Assembly (NCBI GenBank): GCA_003279945.1
Contig: QCGK01000001.1
Span: 50,211 to 114,210 of the forward strand
DNA: 64,000 nt
Source: Prochlorococcus sp. AG-388-A01
GTDB taxonomy: Bacteria > Cyanobacteriota > Cyanobacteriia > PCC-6307 > Cyanobiaceae
Direction of reading: 5' to 3'
The position numbers and the translations under genes were made by a program. Below are positions 1 through 13,633 of the stretch, piece after piece. Numbering within the stretch: the stretch's first letter is position 1; each line of letters opens with the position of its first letter. The notes beneath the pieces were generated by a model. The model was not told the origin of the DNA and ran no database searches. It saw only the letters and a list, made by a program, of their open reading frames with translations.

Positions 1-18
1 AATAAATTAAGTTTATTT

Positions 19-2892
<2,874 letters not shown>

Positions 2893-3150
2893 AATAACTT
2901 CAAAAATTGAAGCATCAGCTTAATAGAATTGTTATTAATGCATTCGCACAAATAATAAATCTGCATCATTAAAGATGCTAATTGTCTTTAAAAATAATCT
3001 ATGCAGTTGTCAAGGTTCTCTGAAAACAATGAAATTAATTCAATGAGTCCAGCATCTTAATGAATTCATTAGGAAGCTAGATTCGTTCAGAATTTGATCA
3101 CAACTCAATACACTTCCTTTCTATAAAAATATGGAAGAGGTGGTAATCAG
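2893..3150 (-). other. Internal transcribed spacer between tRNA-Ala and 23S rRNA
   Basis: This A+T-rich spacer of about 260 bp lies inside the rRNA operon. I see no open frame or recognisable RNA gene in it. It should hold the processing stem at the 5' side of 23S rRNA, but I could not fix its boundaries by eye. A second spacer, 3310-3435, separates tRNA-Ile from the 16S gene. Confidence 0.7.
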
Positions 3151-3223
3151 TGGAGGTAAGCGGACTCGAACCGCTGACATCCTGCTTGCAAAGCAGGCGC
3201 TCTACCAACTGAGCTATACCCCC
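3151..3223 (-). tRNA. trnA: tRNA-Ala (anticodon TGC)
   Basis: The minus strand folds into a 73-nt cloverleaf. It has a GGGGGTA/TACCTCC acceptor (with a G-T pair), D-arm GCTC/GAGC, an anticodon loop with TGC read at 3190-3188, and a TTCGAGT T-loop. No CCA is encoded. The position between 16S and 23S, next to tRNA-Ile, is the standard cyanobacterial arrangement. Confidence 0.97.
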
Positions 3224-3235
3224 AACATAGAGATA

Positions 3236-3309
<74 letters not shown>

Positions 3310-3435
3310 AGGAAAAGTAATGGGTGTGACCTAGAAAAAACTTAGGAAATGAAATCCTTAATAAATTAAGAATTTGAGGTACCGATCGACCTAAGGTGAC
3401 AAAATAATAATATTAAACATTTTGTTGTCTCCCTG

Positions 3436-4917
<1,482 letters not shown>

Positions 4918-5525
4918 TGTGTTCAACTCCTTTTGTAGATAAATCTACTCAAATTGAATTGCCTTTTCCAAATAAAAAATTTAGTCATTTTAGATTTGAT
5001 TTCAGCCTCCTTAATTTTTAAGGATTACATTGAGTGCACATTAAAATATTTCTAAAGTGACTTTCCAAGATCTCAGATCCGTTCGTCACAATGCTAAAAG
5101 TTAGCAATTGATGACATTTTTATATATTCTTGACGGGACCTCACACCTTTATTGCATGTACATCTTGAAATAACTAAATAAGTTTTAGCTATCCTTGACG
5201 CAATAAAAGCATCAGTTCCTAAGTTTTTAAATTTTCTAGGTGCAAGGTCAACTTATTAAAAGGAGACCAATTTTGAAGGGATAAACCCTTCTGCTGGATA
5301 AAATTTAAAGTTAAACTCTAAATTTCAAAAAACTCTTTTTGTACCTAAAATTAAAACTTTAGATAGAATTAAAGTAATGCAAAAATTTGTTTTTTTGCCC
5401 AGAAGAAAATACTAAACCATTTGACCGTAATTATGCAACCATTAATACATAATTTTTTTATTAATTTTATTTTTGTTCAATATTAATTTCTCAGACTAGG
5501 CTTTAAATAGAGGGTTTTCGATAAA
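4918..5525. other. Gene-free region between the rRNA operon and the invertase gene
   Basis: This is the only stretch over 300 bp without a gene. It must hold the rRNA promoter and leader on the minus strand and the invertase promoter on the plus strand. I could not place convincing -35/-10 pairs. A compact hairpin lies at 5275-5291: GAAGGG, loop ATAAA, CCCTTC. It has no U-tract on either strand, so it is not a typical terminator. No open frame looks real here; a 20-codon frame starting near 5110 has no support. Confidence 0.5.
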
Positions 5526-6965
5526 ATGGCAGAAAGATTTAGTCAAAAAAATTTAAGAGTTCGGCCAAGTTCTGATGAGGAGCAAATTGTAACAAATGCA
5601 AAAGAGCACTTTGAAAAGACTTTAGTTGAAATATCTGGTGAGATAGTTGGCAGTGTTGCAGCACTAGAACACCCAACAAAAAATAAAAAGTTAAATTACG
5701 GGGAAATATTTTTAAGAGACAACGTTCCCGTAATGATTTATCTCATTACACAAAAAAGGTATGAAATTGTCAAAAGGTTCCTAAGTGTATGTCTTGAATT
5801 ACAAAGTACTAACTATCAAACACGTGGAGTATTCCCAACTAGTTTTGTTGAAGAAAATGGGAAGCTTATTGGAGACTATGGTCAAAGATCAATTGGGAGG
5901 ATTACTTCAGCTGATGCAAGTTTATGGTGGCCAATTTTATGTTGGTATTATGTCAATAAAAGTGGTGATTATGCCTTCGGGAAAAGTCAAAGCGTTCAGA
6001 GAGGTATTCAACTTTTACTAGATCTAGTTCTGCATCCAACATTTGAAGGCACACCTGTGCTATTTGTTCCAGATTGCGCATTTATGATTGATAGACCTAT
6101 GGATGTTTGGGGGGCACCTTTGGAAGTTGAAGTTTTACTTCATGGATGTTTAAAAAGTTGTATAAATTTAATGGAACTAAGTCGAGAAGATCATGTAAGC
6201 AGACTGCTAGATCAAAGACTTATTCTTACAAATCAATGGATTAAGGATTTAGGAAGTTTTCTCTTAAAACACTATTGGGTTACTAGTAAAACAATGCAAA
6301 TCCTAAGAAGAAGGCCAACGGAGCAGTATGGAGATGATCAACATTTCAATGAATTTAATGTTCAACCTCAAGTAGTTCCTTCATGGCTTCAAGATTGGTT
6401 AGAGAATAGAGGTGGATACTTAATAGGGAATATTAGGACAGGCAGACCTGACTTTAGATTTTACAGTTTAGGAAATTCTTTAGCTTGTATGTTTGGAGTA
6501 CTACCCCCAGAAGAACAAAGAGCTTTATTTAGATTAATTTTACATAACAGACAGCATTTAATGGCTCAAATGCCTATGCGAATTTGCCATCCTCATATGG
6601 ATGTAGAAGAATGGCAAAATAAAACCGGATCTGATCCAAAAAATTGGCCTTGGAGTTACCATAACGGTGGTCATTGGCCAAGTTTATTTTGGTTTTTTGG
6701 GGCAGCAGTCCTCTTACATCAAAAAAGATTTCCTTCTGATGATGTGATTCTTATGGAAGAGATGAAATCTCTAATAGAAGAGTCTTATTGGTGTCAACTT
6801 AATCAATTGCCCAAACAAGAATGGGCAGAATACTTTGATGGTCCCACTGGTACCTGGGTTGGGCAACAATCGAGAACTTACCAAACCTGGACAATTGTAG
6901 GTTTCTTATTAATGCACCACTTCCTGAGAGAAGATAATAATGATATTGAATTACTTAATATTTGA
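5526..6965 (+). CDS. Neutral/alkaline invertase (GH100 family)
   Basis: The 479-residue protein matches the cyanobacterial and plant neutral invertases, which cleave sucrose into glucose and fructose in the cytosol. Family hallmarks seen are NYGEIFLRDNVP (residues 57-68), the block DRPMDVWGAPLEVE (189-202) and EYFDGPTGTW near 435. From what I recall of the Anabaena enzyme, its catalytic acid is the Asp of the DRPMDVWG block and its base a Glu in the EYxDG block; both are kept here. No signal peptide is visible. It stops 2 bp before the convergent petD stop. Sucrose and glucosylglycerate are usual compatible solutes in this group, so a role in sucrose use is plausible but inferred. Confidence 0.92.
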   Translation: MAERFSQKNLRVRPSSDEEQIVTNAKEHFEKTLVEISGEIVGSVAALEHPTKNKKLNYGEIFLRDNVPVMIYLITQKRYEIVKRFLSVCLELQSTNYQTRGVFPTSFVEENGKLIGDYGQRSIGRITSADASLWWPILCWYYVNKSGDYAFGKSQSVQRGIQLLLDLVLHPTFEGTPVLFVPDCAFMIDRPMDVWGAPLEVEVLLHGCLKSCINLMELSREDHVSRLLDQRLILTNQWIKDLGSFLLKHYWVTSKTMQILRRRPTEQYGDDQHFNEFNVQPQVVPSWLQDWLENRGGYLIGNIRTGRPDFRFYSLGNSLACMFGVLPPEEQRALFRLILHNRQHLMAQMPMRICHPHMDVEEWQNKTGSDPKNWPWSYHNGGHWPSLFWFFGAAVLLHQKRFPSDDVILMEEMKSLIEESYWCQLNQLPKQEWAEYFDGPTGTWVGQQSRTYQTWTIVGFLLMHHFLREDNNDIELLNI

Positions 6966-6967
6966 GT

Positions 6968-7450
6968 CTAAAATAAACCTAAAGTTAGGGATTTATCTAT
7001 AGGTAAACATGCACCTATACCAAGATATATTGTTATAAAAGTACCAAATAAGAAAGCTGACATTGCTATTGGTCTTCTGAATGGATTAGAGAATTTATTA
7101 ACGTTTTCGATAAAGGGTAAAATCATTAATCCGAGAGGAATTAAAGTTTGCAATGCAATCCCTAAAAGTTTATTAGGGACTACTCTAAGTATCTGGAAAA
7201 CTGGGTAGAGATACCATTCTGGCAATATTTCTAAGGGAGTCGCAAATGGATTGGCTTTATCTCCTAACATTGCAGGATCAAGAACAGCTAATCCAACGAC
7301 ACAAGCAATAGTACCTAAAATAACTACAGGGAAAATATATAGTAAATCATTTGGCCAAGCTGGTTCACCATAATAATTATGACCCATACCTTTGGCCAAT
7401 TTTGCTCTTAATTTTGGATCAGATAAATCTGGTTTTTTTAACGTGGACAT
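6968..7450 (-). CDS. petD: Cytochrome b6f complex subunit IV
   Basis: The 160-residue protein is the usual length for PetD, which together with cytochrome b6 forms the quinol-oxidising core of the thylakoid b6f complex. The start [18 protein letters not shown] and the quinol-site PEWY motif (about residue 78) are diagnostic, and three membrane helices follow. It lies 32 bp downstream of petB on the same strand, the conserved petBD pair. Its stop is only 2 bp from the convergent invertase stop, with no visible terminator hairpin between them. Confidence 0.98.
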   Translation of the reverse strand: MSTLKKPDLSDPKLRAKLAKGMGHNYYGEPAWPNDLLYIFPVVILGTIACVVGLAVLDPAMLGDKANPFATPLEILPEWYLYPVFQILRVVPNKLLGIALQTLIPLGLMILPFIENVNKFSNPFRRPIAMSAFLFGTFITIYLGIGACLPIDKSLTLGLF

Positions 7451-7482
7451 TTGAATCTGGGAAGTAATTTAATTATAGGATT

Positions 7483-8139
7483 TTATAAAGGACCTGAAAT
7501 ACCTTGTTTACGAATCATTAGAAAGTGCATCAACATAAATACTGCTAATGACCATGGCAAAACGAAAGTATGAAGACTATAAAATCTTGTAAGAGTAGAT
7601 TGTCCAACACTTTCCCCACCTCTAAGAAGTTCAACCATAAAATCGCCAATTACTGGTATTGCTGCAGGCACACCTGAAACTATTTTCACTGCCCAATATC
7701 CTACTTGATCCCAAGGTAAAGAGTAGCCTGTTACACCAAAAGCAACAGTTATGACCGCCATTACAACACCTGTAACCCAAGTAAGCTCTCTAGGTCTTTT
7801 AAAACCTCCTGTCAAATAAACTCTAAAAACATGAAGTATTAACATCAAAACCATCATGGATGCACTCCATCTATGAACGGATCTTATTAACCATCCAAAA
7901 CTTACATCGGTCATCAAATAACTTACGGAACTATAAGCTTGAGTAACTGTTGGCTTATAGTAAAAAGTCATTGCAAAACCTGTTGCAAATTGAATTAGGA
8001 AGCATACTAAAGTTATGCCTCCTAAACAATAAAAAATATTTACATGAGGGGGAACGTACTTGGAAGTTACGTCGTCAGTTATGTCTTGAATTTCAAGCCT
8101 TTCTTGAAACCAGTCATAAACGGATGAGGAATTCGCCAT
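7483..8139 (-). CDS. petB: Cytochrome b6
   Basis: The 218-residue protein is the haem-binding subunit of cytochrome b6f. The Cys in VNIFYCLGG (about residue 38) corresponds to the covalent haem attachment site special to b6-type cytochromes. Axial His pairs are present in [15 protein letters not shown] and in [16 protein letters not shown]. Four hydrophobic helices are evident. It forms an operon with petD downstream. It is divergent from ctpA with about 70 bp between starts, so the promoters of both must lie there. Confidence 0.98.
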   Translation of the reverse strand: MANSSSVYDWFQERLEIQDITDDVTSKYVPPHVNIFYCLGGITLVCFLIQFATGFAMTFYYKPTVTQAYSSVSYLMTDVSFGWLIRSVHRWSASMMVLMLILHVFRVYLTGGFKRPRELTWVTGVVMAVITVAFGVTGYSLPWDQVGYWAVKIVSGVPAAIPVIGDFMVELLRGGESVGQSTLTRFYSLHTFVLPWSLAVFMLMHFLMIRKQGISGPL

Positions 8140-8209
8140 CCAAAAAAAATTAGCTTTGATATAAAAAGCTTACTTAAAATTCTTATACTTGGTGTTAACA
8201 CTTAACCCA

Positions 8210-9496
8210 ATGAATTCATCTTTTAACAAACTTTTAACATTCAAAACATTGATCACAGCACTAATGATCGTTGTTTTTTTTACCAATTTTTTATTAATTG
8301 AAAAAGTGAATGCTCTCAGTGATAGCAAGCAATTAGTGCTTGACGCCTGGACATTAGTTAATGAGGGATTTTATGACCCAGAAAAGTTTGATGAAATACA
8401 ATGGAAAAAGATTAGACAAAAAACATTACAGAAACAAATTGAAACAACTGAAGAGGCTTATTCTGCAATTGAAGATATGTTAAGACCTCTTGAAGATCCA
8501 TATACAAGAATTTTACGCCCGAAAGATTATGAACTCCTTAAATCAAGCAATTTTGGTAGTGAGATTAATGGTGTTGGGCTTCAATTAGGTGAAGAGGATG
8601 AAACTAAAAAAGTTAAAGTTGTCTCTACTCTTGCCGGATCACCAGCCGAAGAAGCTGGAATTGTTAGCGGAGACTTCATCGAGACAGTTAATGGGATTTC
8701 AACTGAAGAATTAGGCCTTGCAAATACTGCCTCTAAGTTACGAGGGGAATCAGGAACAAAAGTTTTAGTTGAAATCTCTTCTGAATCTGGAGAAATTAGA
8801 GAGGTTGATTTAGAGAGGAGGTCAGTAGATCTCAGACCAGTGAGAACAAAAAGATTAAGAGAAGATTCTCACACAATAGGATACTTAAGAATTACTCAAT
8901 TCAGCGAAAGCGTTCCCAAGAAGGTTGAAGAAGCTCTTCAAGAGTTAAAAGAGAGAGAAGTAGAAGGGTTAATATTAGACCTAAGAAACAACTCAGGAGG
9001 ACTAGTAAGCTCAGGAATAGCAGTTGCAGACACATTATTGAGTGAGAGACCAGTGGTAGAGACAAAAAATAGAAATGGAATCAAAGATGCAATAATTTCG
9101 CAAAAAGCGACATCTTTTGATGGCCCCATGGTAACTTTGGTAAACAAAGGTACTGCGAGTGCTAGTGAAATACTTGCAGGTTCTCTGCAGGACAACAACA
9201 GATCAATTCTCATGGGAGAACAAACTTATGGGAAAGGTTTAATACAATCACTCAAAAGTTTGGGAGAAAACAGTGGAATAGCAATAACAGTTGCTAGCTA
9301 TCTAACTCCAAAAGGAAATAATATCCAAGGGCAAGGCATGACTCCTGACAAATTACTAGATCTTCCTGATATTAGTGAATATGGAAGTTCTGAAGATAAA
9401 TGGGTCAAAAATGCAGAATTATTTCTGGGTTCAATTCTAGAGAAAGAAGATGTTTTAATTCCAAATATTGAATTAAGTAATGAAGTAAAAAATTGA
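8210..9496 (+). CDS. ctpA: Carboxyl-terminal processing protease (D1 processing)
   Basis: The 428-residue S41 peptidase has an N-terminal hydrophobic export segment (residues 8-34), a PDZ domain (about 115-200, with AGSPAEEAGI) and a catalytic domain with the Ser/Lys dyad in TASASEILAG (about 315-323) and TYGKG (about 342). In cyanobacteria this family removes the C-terminal tail of photosystem II protein D1 in the lumen. I chose the ATG at 8210, which leads directly into the signal segment; TTG at 8189 and GTG at 8192 in the same frame would add seven and six residues. It sits back to back with petB. Confidence 0.93.
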   Translation: MNSSFNKLLTFKTLITALMIVVFFTNFLLIEKVNALSDSKQLVLDAWTLVNEGFYDPEKFDEIQWKKIRQKTLQKQIETTEEAYSAIEDMLRPLEDPYTRILRPKDYELLKSSNFGSEINGVGLQLGEEDETKKVKVVSTLAGSPAEEAGIVSGDFIETVNGISTEELGLANTASKLRGESGTKVLVEISSESGEIREVDLERRSVDLRPVRTKRLREDSHTIGYLRITQFSESVPKKVEEALQELKEREVEGLILDLRNNSGGLVSSGIAVADTLLSERPVVETKNRNGIKDAIISQKATSFDGPMVTLVNKGTASASEILAGSLQDNNRSILMGEQTYGKGLIQSLKSLGENSGIAITVASYLTPKGNNIQGQGMTPDKLLDLPDISEYGSSEDKWVKNAELFLGSILEKEDVLIPNIELSNEVKN

Positions 9497-9517
9497 TAAA
9501 TAAAAAATCTTAACACT

Positions 9518-10774
9518 ATGGGTATTAAAAGAGTTTTTCATGATCCAATTCACAAAGAAATAGTATTTGACTCAGGCAAACCAGAAGAATTAATGATTAT
9601 GGAATTAATTGATACGATTGCTTTTCAAAGGTTAAGAAGAATAAAACAATTAGGTGCCGCCTCATTACTTTTTCATGGTGCGGAATCGAGTAGGTTTACT
9701 CACTCAATTGGCGTTTTTTGTATCGCAAGAAAAATTTATAAGAGGTTGATTGAAACTAAATCTTCATTTTGTGAAAACAAATTTGTTCTTTATGGAGCAG
9801 CTTTATTACATGATTTAGGTCATGGACCTTTGAGCCATACCAGTGAATCAATATTTGATCATAATCACGAGCAATGGTCTCAAAACTTAGTTAAAAACTA
9901 TTCTCCAATAAATTCTATTCTCAAAAAATATGACAAGGAATTGCCTAAGCAAATTGGAGAATTATTTGAATCAAAACAACTATTTTCAAAACCTTTAAAA
10001 ACATTAATTAGTAGTGAGATAGATTGCGACCGTCTCGATTATCTTTTACGCGATAGTTATAACACAGGTACCAAATATGGCTTAGTAGATTTAGAAAGAA
10101 TTATTTCAGCTCTTACTTTTTCACCTGATGGAAATATTGCAATCAAACCAAAAGGAGTTATAGCTATTGAGCATTTTTTGGTACTAAGAAACTTGATGTA
10201 TAGAACTATTTATAACCACAGAATAAACGAAATATCAACCTGGATTCTGGAAAAAATAATATGCACAATCAAAAACAATTTTGAAAAGAAAATTTGGTTA
10301 GATAAATCACTTTATAATTGGATCTTTTGCCCTTCAAAGATTAATTTTGATGACTTCATAAGAAATGATGATATAACTTTTTACTACCATTTGATTAGAT
10401 GGAAAGATGAATCTTTCGAGCCACTTGCTACCCTGTGCAAAATGTTTATTGATAGAGATTTATTAAAGGCATCAGACATAAGTTTTTTAGGTAAAATAAA
10501 CAGACTAGAAGTGCTTGGATTTGCAAGAAAATTATGTGAAAAAAATAATTATGATTCAGAAATATTTTGCGGAATTAAGGAAAGATCTTTTAAAGGTTTT
10601 AAATCTAATAACGCATTAAAAATATGGGATGGCACTTATCAAAAGTTATTAGAAAATAGTTCTGAATTAATTAAAACTTTAATGAAATCTGAGGAAAGCT
10701 CCTTTATTATTTACCCAGGTGTTTTTAAAAAAGAAATTAAAGAACAAATTTCACTTTTAAGAGACAATTCCTAA
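9518..10774 (+). CDS. HD-domain metal-dependent phosphohydrolase
   Basis: The 418-residue protein belongs to the HD superfamily group related to dGTPases and SAMHD1. The motif is complete: His62 in RFTHSIGV, His98-Asp99 in ALLHDLGHG, and a downstream Asp in the SSEIDCDRLDYLLRDS segment (about 165-180). The N-terminal VFHDPIHKEI is typical of this group. The natural substrate is unknown; a nucleotide phosphohydrolase role is family inference only. It starts 21 bp after ctpA and ends 5 bp before minC, so it may be co-transcribed with the min genes. Confidence 0.88.
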   Translation: MGIKRVFHDPIHKEIVFDSGKPEELMIMELIDTIAFQRLRRIKQLGAASLLFHGAESSRFTHSIGVFCIARKIYKRLIETKSSFCENKFVLYGAALLHDLGHGPLSHTSESIFDHNHEQWSQNLVKNYSPINSILKKYDKELPKQIGELFESKQLFSKPLKTLISSEIDCDRLDYLLRDSYNTGTKYGLVDLERIISALTFSPDGNIAIKPKGVIAIEHFLVLRNLMYRTIYNHRINEISTWILEKIICTIKNNFEKKIWLDKSLYNWIFCPSKINFDDFIRNDDITFYYHLIRWKDESFEPLATLCKMFIDRDLLKASDISFLGKINRLEVLGFARKLCEKNNYDSEIFCGIKERSFKGFKSNNALKIWDGTYQKLLENSSELIKTLMKSEESSFIIYPGVFKKEIKEQISLLRDNS

Positions 10775-10779
10775 ATTCA

Positions 10780-11442
10780 ATGAAAATCGTTATACAAAAT
10801 CTTAGAAGTAAATATCAAGAAATTATATTTTTCGAAAATTTAGAAAATATAGATGAAACTTTTAAAAAATTTTCTTCTATGAAAGAATCCCTGGAAGCAA
10901 AAATTTTCGCAATCAATGAGTCAATAAGTTCTGATCAATTATTAAAAGTTAAAAATTATTTTGACAAAATTAATATTTGTTCTTTATGCATTTATTCAAA
11001 TAACAGAGAAACAATTTTGACAGGAAAGTCTTTAAAAATAGATTCAACTTTTCTTAAAGAAAAAGAGGCTAAACATAAATTAAATTTTCTAGATTTAAAA
11101 AAGAAAGACGATTTTCTTTACGAAGGAACAGTCAGATCAGGTGACAGAATATCTTCAAATGGAAACCTATGCATTATTGGAGATGTCAATCCAGGAGCCA
11201 TAGTTTCCGCTAAGAAAAATATTTATGTATGGGGCAAATTACTAGGCATCGCCTTCGCAGGTCGGGATGGTAATAATAACGCTTCTATTGCATCTCTTTA
11301 TTTAAACCCTTTACAATTAAGAATTGGTGATATTGTTGCTATTGGACCAAAAGATAAGCCCAAAAATTATTATCCTGAAATTGCTGTAATAATTAAACAA
11401 TCAATAATCATCAATCCCTACATAATAGAAACTAAAAATTAA
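10780..11442 (+). CDS. minC: Septum site-determining protein MinC
   Basis: The 220-residue protein carries the conserved C-terminal MinC domain (about 115-220): YEGTVRSGDRISSNGNLCIIGDVNPGA, here cut short, followed by the GxLxGIAFAGRDGN segment. The N-terminal half is poorly conserved, as is usual. MinC blocks FtsZ polymerisation away from mid-cell when recruited by MinD. It is the first gene of minCDE, with 111 bp to minD and only 5 bp after the HD hydrolase gene. Confidence 0.95.
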   Translation: MKIVIQNLRSKYQEIIFFENLENIDETFKKFSSMKESLEAKIFAINESISSDQLLKVKNYFDKINICSLCIYSNNRETILTGKSLKIDSTFLKEKEAKHKLNFLDLKKKDDFLYEGTVRSGDRISSNGNLCIIGDVNPGAIVSAKKNIYVWGKLLGIAFAGRDGNNNASIASLYLNPLQLRIGDIVAIGPKDKPKNYYPEIAVIIKQSIIINPYIIETKN

Positions 11443-11553
11443 TCAATATATTTGAAATAAATTAATTCAAATTTATAAATTTAATAATTACTTAATCTTT
11501 AAAATATTTAACTTTTCGGAAGTGGACTTATTATTTGAGAAATTATTAAATTC

Positions 11554-12369
11554 TTGGCGGAAAATACTCGCACAATATTAATTTGTTCAGGAAAAGGTGG
11601 AGTCGGCAAAACCACTTTAACTGCAAACTTAGGCATCGCACTTGCCAACAGTGGAGCAACCACTGCAGTATTAGATGCAGATTTTGGCTTAAGAAATTTA
11701 GACCTTCTTCTTGGATTAGAAAATCGCATAATTTATACTGCCCAAGATGTTTTAGATAAAAATTGTCGTCTTGAACAAGCTTTGGTCAGACATAAAAAAG
11801 AACCTAATCTTGCTCTTTTACCTGCTGGAGATCCTAGGATGTTGGATTGGATGAAGCCAGAAGATATGAAAAAAATAAGCGAACTACTTAGTGAAAAATT
11901 TGATTTTGTTTTAGTAGATTGTCCTGCTGGGGTAGAGGACGGTTTTAAAAATGCCCTTGCCGCCTGCAAAGAAGCTATTGTTGTTACAAACCCAGAGTTA
12001 TCTGCAGTGCGTGATGCCGACAGAGTAATAGGAATTCTTAATACATCAGATATTGAGCCCATCCAGCTCGTAATTAATAGAGTTCGCCCTAATATGATGG
12101 CTAGTCAAGAAATGTTGTCTATAGAGGATGTTCAAGGGATCCTTTCTTTGCCTTTATTAGGTATTGTTTTGGAAGATGAACAAGTAATAATAAGTACAAA
12201 CAGAGGAGAGCCACTAACTCTCACAGATAGTAGATCTCCTGCAAAAAAATGCTATTTGAATGTTTCCCAAAGACTTACAGGAAAGGATGTACCAATTATT
12301 GACCCCAAGAATGAAGGTAAGAGCCTCAAAGATAAATTTATTAGATTAATGCAAACAAAGGTTTTTTAA
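11554..12369 (+). CDS. minD: Septum site-determining ATPase MinD
   Basis: The 271-residue ParA/MinD-type ATPase has the deviant Walker A motif [10 protein letters not shown] (residues 12-21), the [18 protein letters not shown] segment (about 41-58) and VDCPAG (about 121). The C-terminal stretch [13 protein letters not shown] can form the amphipathic membrane-targeting helix. It recruits MinC and MinE to the membrane. The start is TTG at 11554; no ATG or GTG in frame is nearby upstream. It is followed by minE after one base. Confidence 0.96.
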   Translation: MAENTRTILICSGKGGVGKTTLTANLGIALANSGATTAVLDADFGLRNLDLLLGLENRIIYTAQDVLDKNCRLEQALVRHKKEPNLALLPAGDPRMLDWMKPEDMKKISELLSEKFDFVLVDCPAGVEDGFKNALAACKEAIVVTNPELSAVRDADRVIGILNTSDIEPIQLVINRVRPNMMASQEMLSIEDVQGILSLPLLGIVLEDEQVIISTNRGEPLTLTDSRSPAKKCYLNVSQRLTGKDVPIIDPKNEGKSLKDKFIRLMQTKVF

Positions 12370-12370
12370 A

Positions 12371-12715
12371 ATGATGACTCTCAGAGACCTTATTAACAAG
12401 TTATTGGGCAGAGAAACCGCTAGTGCGAATACAGCTAGAGAAAGACTACAACTTGTACTTGCTCATGACAGAGTTGATATGAGTTCTTTGACAACTGATC
12501 TTTTGGATAAAATGAGGAAAGAAATTCTTGATGTTGTTGCTAAATATGTTGAGATTGATTTTGAAGAAGTAGCAGTAAGTTTAGAAACTGAAGACAGAAT
12601 GACAGCGTTAGTAGCCAACTTACCAATCAAAAGAACACTCTCAGGTGAAATACAGTTTAAAAAAAATAATAAAAATGAAAAAAATGATAAAAATGATAAA
12701 GCTATCAAAAAGTAA
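12371..12715 (+). CDS. minE: Cell division topological specificity factor MinE
   Basis: The 114-residue protein has the typical MinE layout: an N-terminal MinD-interacting segment, then the topological domain with [16 protein letters not shown] (about 24-39). It stimulates MinD ATPase and drives Min oscillation or patterning. The start ATG-ATG lies right after the minD stop, so translation is likely coupled. The last 20 residues are an Asn/Lys-rich low-complexity tail built on an AAAATGATA-like DNA repeat. Confidence 0.96.
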   Translation: MMTLRDLINKLLGRETASANTARERLQLVLAHDRVDMSSLTTDLLDKMRKEILDVVAKYVEIDFEEVAVSLETEDRMTALVANLPIKRTLSGEIQFKKNNKNEKNDKNDKAIKK

Positions 12716-12778
12716 TAATTTTTAAAAAGCTAAAAAAAACTAATAATTTAACCTTCTTAATTGTAATATATAAATTGT

Positions 12779-12850
12779 GCCGGCTTAGCTCAGCGGTAGA
12801 GCAGCGCTTTTGTAAAGCGAAGGTCATCAGTTCAAATCTGTTAGCCGGCA
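12779..12850 (+). tRNA. trnT: tRNA-Thr (anticodon TGT)
   Basis: A 72-nt cloverleaf is seen with acceptor GCCGGCT/AGCCGGC, discriminator A, D-arm GCTC/GAGC and an anticodon loop TTTGTAA with TGT at 12811-12813. The anticodon stem has a G-A mismatch at its base (pair 27-43) and the T-stem a T-T mismatch (pair 50-64). No CCA is encoded. It follows minE by about 60 bp. Confidence 0.94.
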
Positions 12851-12852
12851 TT

Positions 12853-13029
12853 TTATTTTATTTTTTTATGTTCAATATTTTTTCCAGAAAACAACAAAAT
12901 CAAACCTAACAAAGCAATAATAGGAAAAAATCTTATTTCAAGAAAATACTCTAGGAAAGATGAAAGGGGTTCAAATATCCAATAAGTAAAAAATTGAATT
13001 AACAAAACAAAAAACAACAATAAAAACAT
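12853..13029 (-). CDS. Small membrane protein (58 aa), unknown function
   Basis: The minus strand holds a 58-codon frame from ATG at 13029 to TAA at 12853. The product has two hydrophobic helices (about residues 2-19 and 34-48) joined by an acidic/aromatic stretch and ending in a lysine-rich tail, HKKIK. The start overlaps the stop of the upstream Sua5-type gene as TAATG, a classic coupling junction. That and the good membrane topology make it a real gene, probably the last cistron of prmC-tsaC. I cannot name a family. It ends 2 bp from the convergent tRNA-Thr. Confidence 0.7.
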   Translation of the reverse strand: MFLLLFFVLLIQFFTYWIFEPLSSFLEYFLEIRFFPIIALLGLILLFSGKNIEHKKIK

Positions 13030-13610
13030 TAATGTAATTCCGTAACTAAAACTTCTCCTTCTCTAATTAGAATCCAACTGCCACTTTTGATCCAAGATAT
13101 TATGGTACTTGCTTTTCCACTACTTTTTTCCCATGGAATAGGTCCTAGAATTCCTACAGAAGGGAAGTCTAAAGAAATACCTTCAGCAGTAATTGATCCC
13201 GTGAGGCCTGAAATATTCGCACTTGAAGTTAATAATGGCCCTGTTTCCCGCAAAAGGGATTGAGCCATATATGAATTTGGGATTCTTAAGCCAAGAGTTA
13301 GATCCTTACTAGTGAGGATCGCAGTCTGCTTGTCTGAAGAAGGAATAACCATTGTCAGAGCCCCAGGCCAATATTTTGAAGCCATATTTTCGTAATCTTC
13401 TTTAGCTGATTCGTGAACATAATCGATTAATTGTTTATTTTCTGATCCCATAAGAATTAAGGGTTTATTTATATCTCTTTTTTTAAACTCATAAATAATT
13501 TTTGAAAATTTTGGCAAACATCCAATTGCAGGTAAAGTGTCTGTTGGGAAAATTACGGGTAAGCCATTTTTAAGCGTCTTCAAAGCTGAATTGCAGTTTA
13601 TTAAATTCAT
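13029..13610 (-). CDS. tsaC: Sua5/YciO/YrdC/YwlC family, probable threonylcarbamoyl-AMP synthase
   Basis: The 193-residue protein has the family start, with PTDTLPAIGC (residues 21-30), followed by KRDINKPL (about 44-51), which contacts nucleotide and bicarbonate in the family, and RIPNS and SSANISG further on. Enzymes of this family make threonylcarbamoyl-AMP for the t6A37 modification of ANN-decoding tRNAs in the cytosol. It lacks the extra C-terminal Sua5 domain, so it is TsaC-length. It is 23 bp downstream of prmC and overlaps the next small frame at TAATG. Confidence 0.88.
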   Translation of the reverse strand: MNLINCNSALKTLKNGLPVIFPTDTLPAIGCLPKFSKIIYEFKKRDINKPLILMGSENKQLIDYVHESAKEDYENMASKYWPGALTMVIPSSDKQTAILTSKDLTLGLRIPNSYMAQSLLRETGPLLTSSANISGLTGSITAEGISLDFPSVGILGPIPWEKSSGKASTIISWIKSGSWILIREGEVLVTELH

Positions 13611-13633
13611 TTAGTTTATTAACAAATAATAAT

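Noticed and set aside
5110..5172. 20-codon plus-strand frame in the gap after the rRNA operon
   Set aside because: Too short, no ribosome binding site, no conservation evidence available.
5785..6021. Frame of 78 codons inside the invertase gene
   Set aside because: It is an out-of-frame shadow of a well-conserved GH100 gene.
7950..8153. 67-codon plus-strand frame opposite petB
   Set aside because: It is antisense to the conserved petB start region and rich in Lys/Asn from the A+T-rich complement; no family match.
11443..11553. Inverted repeat ATTTGAA/TTCAAAT between minC and minD
   Set aside because: All A+T and expected by chance in such DNA; no T-run that would make a terminator.
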